A DNA stretch of 64,000 nt, from NCBI GenBank assembly GCA_963931605.1, contig OZ007031.1, forward strand, positions 1,550,001-1,614,000. The letters run 5' to 3'. The position numbers were made by a program, and so were the translations under genes. The notes under the pieces were generated by a model. It made no database searches. It was not told where the DNA came from and was given only the letters and a program-made list of their open reading frames with translations. This document shows positions 20,927 to 29,642 of the stretch, in pieces (positions within the stretch are counted from its first letter, which is position 1; each line of letters begins with the position of its first letter). The DNA comes from CALUOB01 sp944322305 (GTDB lineage: Bacteria; Actinomycetota; Coriobacteriia; Coriobacteriales; Coriobacteriaceae).

Positions 20927-21979
20927 CTATCCGCGCGCGACGTCCAAGATCTCGGCGCAGCGGACGGAAGCGGCAAGCGGCATCACGGGGCTTTCGGCAG
21001 TGCCAGAGCAGATCAGGTCGGTGAAATGCGTCACCTCGCCGTAAAAGTCATCCACCACATACGGGCGCTCGATCACCTGCCCCGCGCAGCCCTGGCGCTC
21101 GAGCACCAGGCGCTGCGGGCGATGCAAGTCCTCCACCACGATGCGCCCCGCGCTGCCCACAAGCAGCGCCTGCCGCGGCTTGGCGCGGTCGAATGCGCAC
21201 TCTAACACGGCGGTTCGCCCGTCTGACGTCACAAGCTCCGCGTTAACGTGCGCATCGACGCCGCGGTACATGTCTACCTGCCGCGCCGTGGCGGCAAACG
21301 GCGCCGGCAGCAAGTCCTCGATCCAGCTGGCGCAGTAGATGCCGCAGTCGAGAAGCGCCCCGCCCTGGGCACCGTCCAAAAGGTAGGTCCCCTCGAGCGC
21401 GTCCGGCGGCATGGCGTTGCACAGGCTCGTCTCCACGCGGAGAAGCTCGCCGATAGCACCCTCGCCCAGCAAGCGCCGCACCTCGTCGTACAGGGGCACG
21501 AAACGCGTCTTCATGGCTTCCATGAACAGCCCGCCCGTGCGCTCGGCTGCCGCAGCGATCTCGCGCGTCTCGCTTGCGGTGAGGGCCGCGGGCTTCTCGC
21601 ACAGCACGGCCTTTCCCGCCTCCAGCGCACGGATGGCCCACATGCGGTGCAGCCCGTGGGGAAGCGCCAGGTAAATGGCATCGATGTCCTTATCGGCCAG
21701 CAGGCGCGCGTGGGGCGAGAAGGACGCCCCGTCCGAGCGCGCGTCCGCACCGGCCGCATCCGCCGCCCGTGCTCCAGCAACGGCGCCCGCGCCGACTGCC
21801 GCCTCGTCCGCATACGCGCGCTCCGGCGCCACGCCGTGCGCGGCCGCAAAGGCCGCGACCCTCTCGGGCGTGCGGCCGCTTACCGCCACCAGCTGGCAGC
21901 GCTCATCGTGCGCCAGACTCGCCGCAAACCGATGCGCAATGCGTCCCGCACCCAGAATCCCCCACCGCACCGTGTCCAT
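20927..21979 (-). CDS. Gfo/Idh/MocA family oxidoreductase
   Basis: 350 aa NAD(P)-dependent dehydrogenase. Rossmann motif GILGAGRIAHRF at the N-terminus, CEKPAALTASE (the family's EKP motif) and a GALLDCGIYC segment typical of the C-terminal domain. An Ala/Gly-rich insert of about 30 residues lies near 65-95. The ATG at 21979 has GAGGAGGCTGTT upstream. The substrate is probably a sugar or related diol, but unknown. No clear partner gene. Confidence 0.85.
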   Translation of the reverse strand: MDTVRWGILGAGRIAHRFAASLAHDERCQLVAVSGRTPERVAAFAAAHGVAPERAYADEAAVGAGAVAGARAADAAGADARSDGASFSPHARLLADKDIDAIYLALPHGLHRMWAIRALEAGKAVLCEKPAALTASETREIAAAAERTGGLFMEAMKTRFVPLYDEVRRLLGEGAIGELLRVETSLCNAMPPDALEGTYLLDGAQGGALLDCGIYCASWIEDLLPAPFAATARQVDMYRGVDAHVNAELVTSDGRTAVLECAFDRAKPRQALLVGSAGRIVVEDLHRPQRLVLERQGCAGQVIERPYVVDDFYGEVTHFTDLICSGTAESPVMPLAASVRCAEILDVARG

Positions 21980-22013
21980 AACAGCCTCCTCGCCGCGTTT
22001 GTCGCATATAAAA

Positions 22014-22081
22014 GATCCAAGCAGATTTTGCACAAAGCAAGCCCTCAGCAGGCCTGATTGTATGCAAAATCTGCTTGGATC
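22014..22081. repeat. Inverted repeat B, copy 1 (19-bp arms)
   Basis: GATCCAAGCAGATTTTGCA at 22014-22032 with its exact complement at 22063-22081. It is upstream of the oxidoreductase gene and downstream of metY. A relative with arms ATCGAAGCAGCTTTTGCACA is at 49902-49967. Confidence 0.8.
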
Positions 22082-22137
22082 ATAGCGGCGGGCACGCGTT
22101 GCCCGCCATAACGCCCCGCGCCTGCGCGCTTATCGTC

Positions 22138-23427
22138 CTAGCACTGCTCCAGCGCCTGGGCCACGTCGGCGATGAGGTCCTCGGTGTCCTCGATGCCGCA
22201 GGACAGGCGCACCATGTCCGGCGCGATGCCGGCCGCGGCCAGCTCCTCGTCGGTCATCTGGCGATGCGTGGCGTTGGCCGGGTGCAGCACGCAGGTGCGC
22301 GCGTCGGCCACGTGCGTGGCGATCTGCGCCACGTGCAGGTTCTTCATGAACGTCTCCGCCGCCGCGCGGCCGCCCGCAAAGCCGAAGCTCACCACGCCGC
22401 AACAGCCGCGGGGCAGGTACTTTTTCGCCAGCTCGTGCCATGGGTCGCCGGGCAGGCCCGGGTACTTCACGAAGCGCACCTTGGGGTGCTTGGACAGAAA
22501 CTCCGCCATGGCCTGACCGTTCTTGCAGTGCTGCGGCATGCGCACGTGCAGGCTCTCCAGGCCCATGTTGAGCAGAAACGCGTTCTGCGGGCTCTGGATG
22601 CTGCCCAGATCGCGCATGAGCTGGGCGGTTGCCTTGGTGATGAACGCGCCGCCCTGGCCGAACTTCTGCGTGTAGATCACGCCGTGGTAGGTCTCGTCCG
22701 GGGTGGTGAGGCCGGGGAACTTGTCGGCGTGCGCGTCCCAGTTGAAGTTCCCCGAGTCCACGATGGCGCCGCCCACGCCCGCGCCGTGGCCGTCCATGTA
22801 CTTGGTGGTGGAGTGCGTCACGATGTCGGCGCCCCACTCGATCGGGCGGCACAGCACCGGCGTGGGGAAGGTGTTGTCAACGATGAGCGGCACGCCGTGC
22901 GCGTGGGCCGCCTCGGCGAAGCGCTCGATGTCCAGCACGTCGAGCGAGGGGTTGGCGATGGTCTCGCCGAACACGGCCTTGGTGTTGGGCTGAAACGCCG
23001 CCTCGAGCTCCTCGGGCGTGCAGTCGGGCGCCACGAAGGTGCTCTCCACGCCCATGCGGCGCATGGTGTGGGCGATGAGGTTGTAGGTGCCGCCGTAGAT
23101 GGCCGAGCTCGCCACCACGTGGTCGCCGGCGCCCAGGATGTTGAACAGCGCAAAGAAGTTGGCCGCCTGGCCGGAACTCGTCAGCATGCCGGCCGTGCCG
23201 CCCTCGAGCTCGGCGATCTTGGCCGCCACGGCGTCGTTGGTGGGGTTCTGCAGGCGCGTGTAGAAGTAGCCGGCCTCCTCCAGGTCGAACAGGCGCCCCA
23301 TATGCTCGGAGGTGTCGTACTTCCAGGTGGTGGACTGGTAGATGGGCACCTGGCGCGGCTCGCCGTCGCCGGGGCGGTAGCCGCCCTGCACACAGGTGGT
23401 CCCCAAATGCTCGCGCGTCTCTGCCAT
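22138..23427 (-). CDS. metY: O-acetylhomoserine sulfhydrylase (aminocarboxypropyltransferase)
   Basis: 429 aa PLP enzyme of the Cys/Met metabolism family. It joins O-acetylhomoserine and sulfide to homocysteine. N-terminal STTWKYDTSEHMGRLF, SGQAANFFAL, and the PLP lysine in HSTTKYMDG near 205. The length of about 430 aa fits MetY rather than MetB/MetC (380-400). The ATG at 23427 has AAGGAGCAGAGC upstream. It is divergent from metA across 100 bp, and the adjacent MetA looks acetyl-type, which supports the substrate. Confidence 0.92.
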   Translation of the reverse strand: MAETREHLGTTCVQGGYRPGDGEPRQVPIYQSTTWKYDTSEHMGRLFDLEEAGYFYTRLQNPTNDAVAAKIAELEGGTAGMLTSSGQAANFFALFNILGAGDHVVASSAIYGGTYNLIAHTMRRMGVESTFVAPDCTPEELEAAFQPNTKAVFGETIANPSLDVLDIERFAEAAHAHGVPLIVDNTFPTPVLCRPIEWGADIVTHSTTKYMDGHGAGVGGAIVDSGNFNWDAHADKFPGLTTPDETYHGVIYTQKFGQGGAFITKATAQLMRDLGSIQSPQNAFLLNMGLESLHVRMPQHCKNGQAMAEFLSKHPKVRFVKYPGLPGDPWHELAKKYLPRGCCGVVSFGFAGGRAAAETFMKNLHVAQIATHVADARTCVLHPANATHRQMTDEELAAAGIAPDMVRLSCGIEDTEDLIADVAQALEQC

Positions 23428-23465
23428 GCTCTGCTCCTTGCTCTCGGCGCTTGCTGTCCCGCGCA

Positions 23466-23495
23466 TTATACGCACGCGCGCACATGCCGTACAAT
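23466..23495 (+). promoter_or_regulatory. metA: Putative metA promoter
   Basis: TTATAC (23466-23471), 18 bases, then TACAAT (23490-23495), with the start codon 33 bases further on. The leader is too short for a SAM riboswitch. The -35 is weak. Confidence 0.4.
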
Positions 23496-23527
23496 GAGCC
23501 CGGAAAACGATTGCGAGGAGATTTCGC

Positions 23528-24442
23528 ATGCCTATCCGCATCCCCGACGCCCTGCCGGCCACCGCCACGCTCGAGGGCGAGAACATCTTCGTCATGACCG
23601 AGCACCGCGCCATGCACCAGGACATCCGCCCGCTGCGCGTGCTGCTGCTGAACCTCATGCCCACCACCGTGGTGACCGAGACGCAGATCATGCGCAAGCT
23701 CTCCAACACCCCGCTGCAGGTGGAGATCGAGCTGCTGCGCATGGCGAGCCACCACGCCAAGAACGCCTCCCCCGCGCACCTGGAAACGTTTTACCGCACC
23801 TTCGACGAGGTGCGCGGCGAGCGCTTCGACGGCATGATCATCACCGGCGCGCCGGTCGAGCAGCTCGAGTTCGAAGAGGTTGACTACTGGGACGAGCTCG
23901 TTGAGATCATGGACTGGTCGCTCGAGCACGTGCACAGCGTGCTGCACGTGTGCTGGGGCGCGCAGGCGGCGTTGTACCACCACTACGGCGTGCCCAAGCA
24001 CCCGCTGGCCGAGAAGTGCTTCGGCGTGTTCCCCAGCCGCCTGCTCAAGCCGAGCTCGCCTCTGGTGCGCGGCTTCAACGACGTGAGCATGATGCCGCAC
24101 TCGCGCCACACCGAGATGCGCTTTGAGGACATCGTGGCGAACCAGAACCTGGAGGTCATCGCCTTCTCGGACGAATGCGGCGTGACCATTGCCAAGAGCC
24201 GCGACTCCAAGCACTTCTTCGTGTTCGGCCACCCCGAGTACGACGCCGACACCCTCAAGCGCGAGTACGACCGCGACGTGGCGCGCGGCCTGCCCGTCCA
24301 CGTGCCGCAGCATTACTACCCCGACGACGACCCCGCGCGCGAGCCGCTCGTGACCTGGCGCGCCGAGGGCCAGCTGCTCTACACCAACTGGCTGAACTAC
24401 TACGTGTACCAAACCACCCCGTACGACCTACGCACGCTCTAG
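23528..24442 (+). CDS. metA: Homoserine O-acetyltransferase (MetA family)
   Basis: 304 aa, full length. It activates homoserine for methionine synthesis. Catalytic Cys is residue 142 in HVCWGAQAAL; His and Glu are in FGHPEYD. The acyl-donor site reads TGAPVE with Glu at position 111. In this family Glu111 favours acetyl-CoA and Gly111 succinyl-CoA (Zubieta-type specificity rule), so acetyl transfer is inferred despite the family's common succinyl name. Ribosome site CGAGGAGATTTCGC. Divergent metY would use the product. Confidence 0.93.
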   Translation: MPIRIPDALPATATLEGENIFVMTEHRAMHQDIRPLRVLLLNLMPTTVVTETQIMRKLSNTPLQVEIELLRMASHHAKNASPAHLETFYRTFDEVRGERFDGMIITGAPVEQLEFEEVDYWDELVEIMDWSLEHVHSVLHVCWGAQAALYHHYGVPKHPLAEKCFGVFPSRLLKPSSPLVRGFNDVSMMPHSRHTEMRFEDIVANQNLEVIAFSDECGVTIAKSRDSKHFFVFGHPEYDADTLKREYDRDVARGLPVHVPQHYYPDDDPAREPLVTWRAEGQLLYTNWLNYYVYQTTPYDLRTL

Positions 24443-24483
24443 CCGCGGCAGGCGACAAGGGCAGGCGATAAGCGCACGCCCGC

Positions 24484-24568
24484 CATGGGGCGGGCGTGGC
24501 AGGTGGTAGATGCAGGATGCGGGCCGCGGGATCTGCCATGCGCACCCGCCCCGCGGCAGGCGCCGGGC
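24484..24568. terminator. T-family inverted repeat between convergent metA and GT51 gene
   Basis: CCATGGGGCGGGCGTGGCAG on the left pairs imperfectly with CTGCCATGCGCACCCGCCCC...GGCAGG on the right. The position between two converging stop codons suggests a bidirectional terminator. Related to the perfect palindrome at 15455-15529. Confidence 0.5.
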
Positions 24569-24578
24569 GGCGGGCCCG

Positions 24579-25346
24579 TTAGGCGAGCTCGGTTGCGCTG
24601 TGCACCGAAAGCGCGTCGTTGCCGGAGCCGTCCGGCGCGGGTGCGCCTTGCCCCGCGGCATTCGGGCCGGCGGCAGTTCCGGGATTGAAGCCGTATTTCT
24701 CCATCTGCTGCACCACGATGCGCTGACGCGCCGCCGCCAGCTCGGGGTTGGCCTCAAAGGTGCTCGGCGCGTTGGGGAGCCCCGCCATGAGCGTGCTCTC
24801 GTAGTCGGTCATGGCCGCCGGCGCTTTGCACAGGTAGCCGGGCGCCGCCTGGCCGATGCCCGTGTAGCCGTCGCCGAAGTAGGCGGAGTTGACGTACAGC
24901 TCGAGGATCTCCTGCTTTGAGTACGCGGCCTCCAGGTCAAAGGCCATAAACACCTCGGCCACCTTGCGGGTGAAGCGCTTCTCTTGGCTGAAGAAGAGGT
25001 TCTTGGCCAGCTGCTGGGTGATGGTGCTGCCGCCCTCGGCAAGACTCATGGTGCGGATGTCGTTCACGGCGGCGCGCACGATGGAGACGGGGTCGATGCC
25101 GCCGTGCGAGTAGAACCGGTGGTCCTCAACCGCCACCACCGCGTTGAGGTAGATCTGCGGCAGGTCTTCGGTGGGGGTGTAGCCCGGTTGCGCCTTGAGC
25201 TCGGCCACCGCCTCGGCCACGCTTTGGCGCTCCAACGCGTCGCGGTACATCCGGTAGCCGCCGACGCCCACCACCACGCAGGCCACGGCAACGGCGAGAG
25301 TCACCGTAACGACCAGGTACTTCAGCAGCTTGGCAACGACTCTCAT
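24579..25346 (-). CDS. Monofunctional GT51 peptidoglycan glycosyltransferase
   Basis: 255 aa. N-terminal membrane helix (about 8-30) then a glycosyltransferase family 51 domain: catalytic Glu in VAVEDHRFYSHGG, EGGSTITQQLAKN, RKVAEVFMA and the second acidic motif ILELYVNSAYFGDG. No transpeptidase domain follows, only a Pro/Gly/Ala-rich tail, so it is MtgA-like and polymerises lipid II outside the membrane. The start is ATG with GGAGGGAG upstream. Confidence 0.87.
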   Translation of the reverse strand: MRVVAKLLKYLVVTVTLAVAVACVVVGVGGYRMYRDALERQSVAEAVAELKAQPGYTPTEDLPQIYLNAVVAVEDHRFYSHGGIDPVSIVRAAVNDIRTMSLAEGGSTITQQLAKNLFFSQEKRFTRKVAEVFMAFDLEAAYSKQEILELYVNSAYFGDGYTGIGQAAPGYLCKAPAAMTDYESTLMAGLPNAPSTFEANPELAAARQRIVVQQMEKYGFNPGTAAGPNAAGQGAPAPDGSGNDALSVHSATELA

Positions 25347-25643
25347 TCATCTCCCTCCGCAGGCGACAGCGGGTGTGCCGGCCAGCTCACCGCCGGCAGC
25401 AGGCAGCGGCTCGGGCGCGTCGCAAGCCAAGGCGAGAGCGACAGCCGCTACGGTCGCAGGCGCCCCAGTGATGCGCGCGGCACGTGAGCCCGGCGCCAGC
25501 GCCGTCCCGCGGCCGAAAGCGCATAGTCCGCCATGCGCCGCGCTGCTCTCATTGTGCCCAGCGAACCGGAGATTTACCGTCGGGGCCGCCTTACCGTTTT
25601 GTCACATGCTGCGCAAGGCGCCCGGCCGCTACGCCTCAAACGC

Positions 25644-26039
25644 CTAGGCGGTTATCTCGATGTTGATGTTCTCGAACCCCAAAACCGAGCTCTCGTAGTA
25701 GCCGTCGCCGGTAGTGCGCGGGCCGCTCAGAACCTCGTAACCGTCGGCCGCCAGGCGCGCGGTGAGCTCGTCCACGGCCTCATGGCTGCCAAGGGTAAAC
25801 GCCAGGTGCGTGTAGCCGGTGCGCATCGTGCTCTTGGACGGGTCGTCCAAGCCGGGACGCGTCATGATTTCCAGGCGCGCCTCGCCCTCGGTCGCGGAGC
25901 CAAACGTGAGGAAGTGCGTGCGCAGGCCGGTGTTGGGGTTGTGGTACGCGCTCGTGGTGGTTGCGCCGAAGTACGTCTCAAAGAACCCCCGCGCACCCTC
26001 AAGGTCGTTCACATACACCGCTACATGTTCAATGCGCAT
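25644..26039 (-). CDS. VOC (glyoxalase/bleomycin-resistance fold) protein
   Basis: 131 aa, two beta-alpha-beta-beta-beta modules. Opening MRIEHVAVYVNDLEGARGFF places a metal His at residue 5; RLEIMTRPG, YTHLAFTLGS and a C-terminal NINIEITA supply the other typical positions. The substrate is unknown; Gly/Ala-type lyases and resistance proteins share the fold. The gap 25347-25643 upstream of the GT51 gene holds nothing I recognise. Confidence 0.82.
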   Translation of the reverse strand: MRIEHVAVYVNDLEGARGFFETYFGATTTSAYHNPNTGLRTHFLTFGSATEGEARLEIMTRPGLDDPSKSTMRTGYTHLAFTLGSHEAVDELTARLAADGYEVLSGPRTTGDGYYESSVLGFENINIEITA

Positions 26040-26238
26040 GAGGTGCCTCTCTCTGCTTGCCCGGCAATCGGCGCCATTATGCCACAGACTCCCCGTTTGA
26101 GCTTTCTGTTCGCACATGTTGAGAAATCTTACTCGGGCAAGAGGTACACAGGGCAGCCGGCCCGCCCCGGCCAGCCGCTTCGGCGCAAGCAGGAATGCCG
26201 CCGAGTGGGAACAAAAGGGCCCAACCGCGGGCGCTTGT

Positions 26239-26387
26239 TGCAAACCTCGGAGTTAAAGTGCACATGGGAAGAACCCCTTCAACAACATCACGATGCGCTA
26301 TAAGAAAAGGCCCAGGTAGATAGCTTGCCTATCTACGAGCTACTTCGAACACCCTTTTCCTTGCGCACTTTAACTCCGAGGTTTGCA
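26239..26387. mobile_element. 149-bp element C with perfect 23-bp terminal inverted repeats
   Basis: Arms at 26239-26261 and 26365-26387 (core CCTCGGAGTTAAAGTGC). The interior holds a nested hairpin GTAGATAG/CTATCTAC near 26315. No coding capacity and no second copy seen. It lies between the cstA terminator and the VOC gene. Confidence 0.65.
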
Positions 26388-26420
26388 GACACATGCCAGA
26401 ACCCGCGCCCGAAGCTATGC

Positions 26421-26450
26421 AAAAAGGGCTGCGGCGCTGCCGCAGCCCTT
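26421..26450 (-). terminator. Rho-independent terminator of cstA
   Basis: Leftward: 10-bp stem GGGCTGCGGC / GCCGCAGCCC with a 3-base loop followed by TTTTT, 68 bases past the cstA stop. Confidence 0.85.
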
Positions 26451-26517
26451 CTCTACCGTGCGCAAACCGCCCTACCCGCGCGGGCCTTGCGCACAAGCCC
26501 CGCGCCGAGCGAGATCT

Positions 26518-28368
26518 TTATGCCTGCGCCTGCGCACCGTCGGCCGGCGCCTCAGGGGCGTCGCCGCGAGCGCACTTAGCGCGACCCATCTCAGTCCACT
26601 CGGGCTCCTCGTCGGGCAGCGAGCCGGGTTCCTTGGTGAAGAACTCCTTCAGGCAGTTGTACGCCACGATGACGCCCAGCACCATGAGCAGGATGGCAAA
26701 GACCAGCTGCAAACCCGAGGTGGCGATAACCGCCGTGCCGGACGCGGCGAGCGCGTTGACGCAGCCGATGGTGCTCTGCACCAGCGAGGTGAAGGTGGAG
26801 CACAGCAAGAACACCACGGGCACGTAAAGCATGAAGCCCTTGCGGCCGGTGCACTTGCAGAACACCGCGAGCGCGATCATGGTCATGCCGCCCAAAAGCT
26901 GGTTGGACGCGCCGAACAGCGGCCAGATGTTGTTGTAGCCGCCGAACGCGAGCGCCAGGCCCAGCGCCAGCGTCAGCACCGTGGCCACCCAGGTGTTGGA
27001 GAGCACCTTGGCCGCGCCGGTGTTCTCGGCCGAAGCGTCCTCGGCAGCATCGTTGCCCTTGGCGAAGAACTCCTGGAACGACAGACGGCCGATGCGGGCC
27101 ACGGCGTCAACCGAGGTCAGGGCCAGGGCCGAGACGCACATGGTCATGAACACGGTAGCCAGCGTCGCGGGAACGCCGAAGGCGGTCATGCCGCGCGCCA
27201 CACCCTGCGAGAAGATCTGGAACGGCGTCGCAGCGGCGCCGCCGATGTTGAGCGCGCCGGTGCCGGCAGTGTTGAGGTCGGAGAACATGATCGCGGCAAC
27301 CACGATGGCCAGCACGCCCACGAACGACTCGGCAATCATGGCGCCGTAGCCAACCGGCAGCATGTCCTTCTCGTTAGCCACCTGCTTGGACGAGGTGTTG
27401 GTGGAAACCAGGCTGTGGAAGCCAGAGAGCGCGCCGCACGCAACGGAGACGAACAGCAGCGGGAAGATGTAGCTGCCCTTGGCGGCCAGCGCGGAGATGT
27501 CGGCCACCATGGGCGCGGTCATCTGGGCCTGGCCGGCGGCGCCGAGCACGAAGATGCCCACCACGGCGCAGGCGATCATGACGATCATCATGATGCTCGT
27601 GAGGTAGTCGCGCGGCTGCTTGAGGGTCTGGATCGGCATGGCCGCGGCGAAGAGCAGATACACCATGATGACGGCGAACCAACCAAACTTGGAGAGGTAG
27701 ACCGGGAACTGCATGCCCACGGCGAACATGGCCACGAAGAGCACAACGGCAAGCAGCAGCTCCTTCCACCCCGTGAGGTTAAAGCGGCGGCTCGCCCAAC
27801 CGAAGGCGATGGCCACGAAGGTGAACAGGATCGAGATCGTGCCAGCAGCGCCGCCCGCGTAGGAGGCGGCGGTGTCAACGGCACCGGCTGCGTCGAAGGT
27901 GGCCTGGAAGGTGCCCGCCACCATGTCAACGAACGCAGCGATCACGATGATGGTGAACAGCCAGCTGAACAGCAGGAACAGCTTGCGGCCCGTGCGGCCG
28001 ATGTACTTCTCGATCAGCTGCGCGAGCGACTTGCCGTTGTTCTTGACGGACGCGTACAGCGCGCCGAAGTCGTGCACGGCGCCGAAGAAGATGCCGCCCA
28101 CGAGCACCCACAGAAGCACCGGCAGCCAGCCGAACATCATCGCGGCGATGGTGCCCGTGACGGGGCCGGCGCCGCAGATGGAGCTGAACTGATGCGAGAA
28201 AGCCGTGAAGCACGAGGCGGGCGAGAAGTTCTTGCCGTCCTCCATGCGTCGCGCGGGCGTGAGGGCGTTCGGGTCGACGCCCCACGTTTTGGCCAGCCAG
28301 CGGCCATACACCAGGTAGCCGAGCACCAGCACCACGGCTGCGACTACAACGATTACTACACCGTTCAT
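26518..28368 (-). CDS. cstA: CstA-family carbon-starvation / peptide or pyruvate transporter
   Basis: 616 aa polytopic membrane protein with about 16-18 hydrophobic segments. Typical CstA features: RRMEDGKNFSPASCFTAFSHQFSSICGAGPVTG region, FGALYASVKNNGKSLAQLIE, and the C-terminal GGYNNIWPLFGASNQLLGG. Family members import peptides or pyruvate (CstA, BtsT/YjiY). It ends with a short hydrophilic tail. The ATG has GGAGGGAACGTC upstream. Its leader contains a terminator and an Ile-rich mini-ORF, suggesting attenuation. Confidence 0.92.
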   Translation of the reverse strand: MNGVVIVVVAAVVLVLGYLVYGRWLAKTWGVDPNALTPARRMEDGKNFSPASCFTAFSHQFSSICGAGPVTGTIAAMMFGWLPVLLWVLVGGIFFGAVHDFGALYASVKNNGKSLAQLIEKYIGRTGRKLFLLFSWLFTIIVIAAFVDMVAGTFQATFDAAGAVDTAASYAGGAAGTISILFTFVAIAFGWASRRFNLTGWKELLLAVVLFVAMFAVGMQFPVYLSKFGWFAVIMVYLLFAAAMPIQTLKQPRDYLTSIMMIVMIACAVVGIFVLGAAGQAQMTAPMVADISALAAKGSYIFPLLFVSVACGALSGFHSLVSTNTSSKQVANEKDMLPVGYGAMIAESFVGVLAIVVAAIMFSDLNTAGTGALNIGGAAATPFQIFSQGVARGMTAFGVPATLATVFMTMCVSALALTSVDAVARIGRLSFQEFFAKGNDAAEDASAENTGAAKVLSNTWVATVLTLALGLALAFGGYNNIWPLFGASNQLLGGMTMIALAVFCKCTGRKGFMLYVPVVFLLCSTFTSLVQSTIGCVNALAASGTAVIATSGLQLVFAILLMVLGVIVAYNCLKEFFTKEPGSLPDEEPEWTEMGRAKCARGDAPEAPADGAQAQA

Positions 28369-28497
28369 GACGTTCCCTCCCAGGGCGATCCGCGCAAAGC
28401 GACGATTTTGGCTTACCGGGGGCATCGGGCGCTGGCGCTGCGGTGTCGGGCCCTTGATCCGGGCGCAGCCCCGTGCCGGGCGATCGTTCGGGCGCAT

Positions 28498-28531
28498 AAA
28501 AAAGGGGCCGTCGGCTTGTAACGACGGCCCC
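28498..28531 (-). terminator. Intrinsic terminator in the cstA leader (possible attenuator)
   Basis: Leftward: 10-bp perfect stem GGGGCCGTCG / CGACGGCCCC with an 8-base loop, then six T. It is 130 bases upstream of the cstA start with no gene in front of it but the mini-ORF at 28580-28624, so it probably acts as an attenuator. Confidence 0.7.
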
Positions 28532-28579
28532 TCTCATCAGCCGCCCGTCATCTACGGGCGAGCTGTATGCTCACCCGCA

Positions 28580-28624
28580 TCAGATAATGATCGTGCTGAT
28601 AATGGTTAGCTGATGCGTGCTCAT
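28580..28624 (-). CDS. Possible leader peptide, MSTHQLTIISTIII
   Basis: A 14-codon ORF with five isoleucine codons, ending 49 bases before the terminator stem. AAGGAG lies 13 bases upstream, a little far. Its sequence can form CATCAG/CTGATG pairings both with the segment right after it and with CTGATGAG next to the terminator, which would suit a translation-controlled switch. Inference; an alternative overlapping frame exists. Confidence 0.3.
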   Translation of the reverse strand: MSTHQLTIISTIII

Positions 28625-28893
28625 GCTTGCGGACTCGCTCCTTCTCACGCTGCGACGGTCTGCCGCAGCTGCTCATGCGCACCCTGCGTGCGCGGCATGC
28701 AGTATGGAGCCTGCGCAGAGAATCGTCAACTTTTGTTACCGACGTGTTGCAAGGCCGTTGCAAGCCCTTTTCGGCAGGCGGCAGAAACGGGCCGCGAGCG
28801 GCAGCCGTATGCTGCGACGGCAGCGCGGCACCGGCACGGTATCGTCGGACGGCGCCTCGTTTGAAAGTGCGACACAACCACACGGCAAGGCAC

Positions 28894-29077
28894 GTGTGCA
28901 ATTATTCGAGTTATGAACGAACCGGCGACGCGCCACATTGATGCAGCAACGCATACTGCATAACGAAAAACAAATTCCAGGCGTTATCGCGAGCTTTATG
29001 CATAAAAACTGAATACACCGGCGCAACGCCAACGGCGTTGCATGTGCAATCGTCCATAGCTCGAATAATTGCACACG
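28894..29077. mobile_element. 184-bp MITE-like element A, copy 2
   Basis: Terminal inverted repeats at 28894-28921 and 29050-29077 match at 26 of 28 positions and share the ATTCGAGCTATGGACGA core with the copy at 19629-19809. The interior is different and AT-rich, without coding capacity. Confidence 0.65.
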
Positions 29078-29105
29078 CTCGTCTGCCTCTGTTGGCTCAA
29101 AGCTG

Positions 29106-29214
29106 TTTTCTGCTGCAGCAATGCAACCGCTGAGCCGCGGGAGCGCCTGAAGCCGCGCATCTGCGCTGGTGCTTCAGGAAATGAGACGGCCATGCCCGTC
29201 TGCAGCAGGAAAAC
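29106..29214. repeat. Inverted repeat D, about 14-bp arms
   Basis: GTTTTCTGCTGCAG at 29106-29119 and CTGCAGCAGGAAAAC at 29200-29214 (one extra base), with an inner CCTGAAGC / GCTTCAGG hairpin. It follows element A copy 2 downstream of azlD. Confidence 0.55.
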
Positions 29215-29318
29215 ACACCCCGTCATGCTTGTGCCATATCGTACGTTGTTGGATGAGATCCGTTCTATCCCCGTAGAGGTCGAGCCAACCCGGCGGCGCG
29301 GCCCCAGCTCGCTCGGCG

Positions 29319-29642
29319 CTAAAGCACGCAGGCCAGCGCCATGTAGAGCGCCGTGCCGCCGAAGATGGAGATGAGCATGTTGCGCCTCCACAGGTGAAGC
29401 GCAGCCGTGCCGGCGATGGCGATGAACTCCGGCAGCCCATGCGCGCCGCTCAGCACGTCCACGTTGCGCAGGCAGTACACCACGAGCAGCCCGAAAACCG
29501 CCGGCGGCAGCGCCGCGCCCAGGTAACGCACCACGCGCGGAGTCCTGTCGCCCGAAGAGAACACGGCAAACGGGAGGCTGCGCGTAAGCACCGTGGCAGC
29601 CGCGGCGGCGAGCATGGTGAGAACCTGCTGCAGCGTGGTCAT
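29319..29642 (-). CDS. azlD: AzlD-type branched-chain amino acid exporter subunit
   Basis: 107 aa with about four membrane helices and the LTRSLPFAVF segment near the N-terminus typical of AzlD. Paired with AzlC, it exports branched-chain amino acids. The ATG overlaps the expected azlC stop in an ATGA arrangement, with GGGAGG upstream. Confidence 0.85.
   Translation of the reverse strand: MTTLQQVLTMLAAAAATVLTRSLPFAVFSSGDRTPRVVRYLGAALPPAVFGLLVVYCLRNVDVLSGAHGLPEFIAIAGTAALHLWRRNMLISIFGGTALYMALACVL

Noticed and set aside
23428..23527. SAM riboswitch for metA or metY
   Set aside because: The divergent gap is only 100 bp and I see no SAM-box core.
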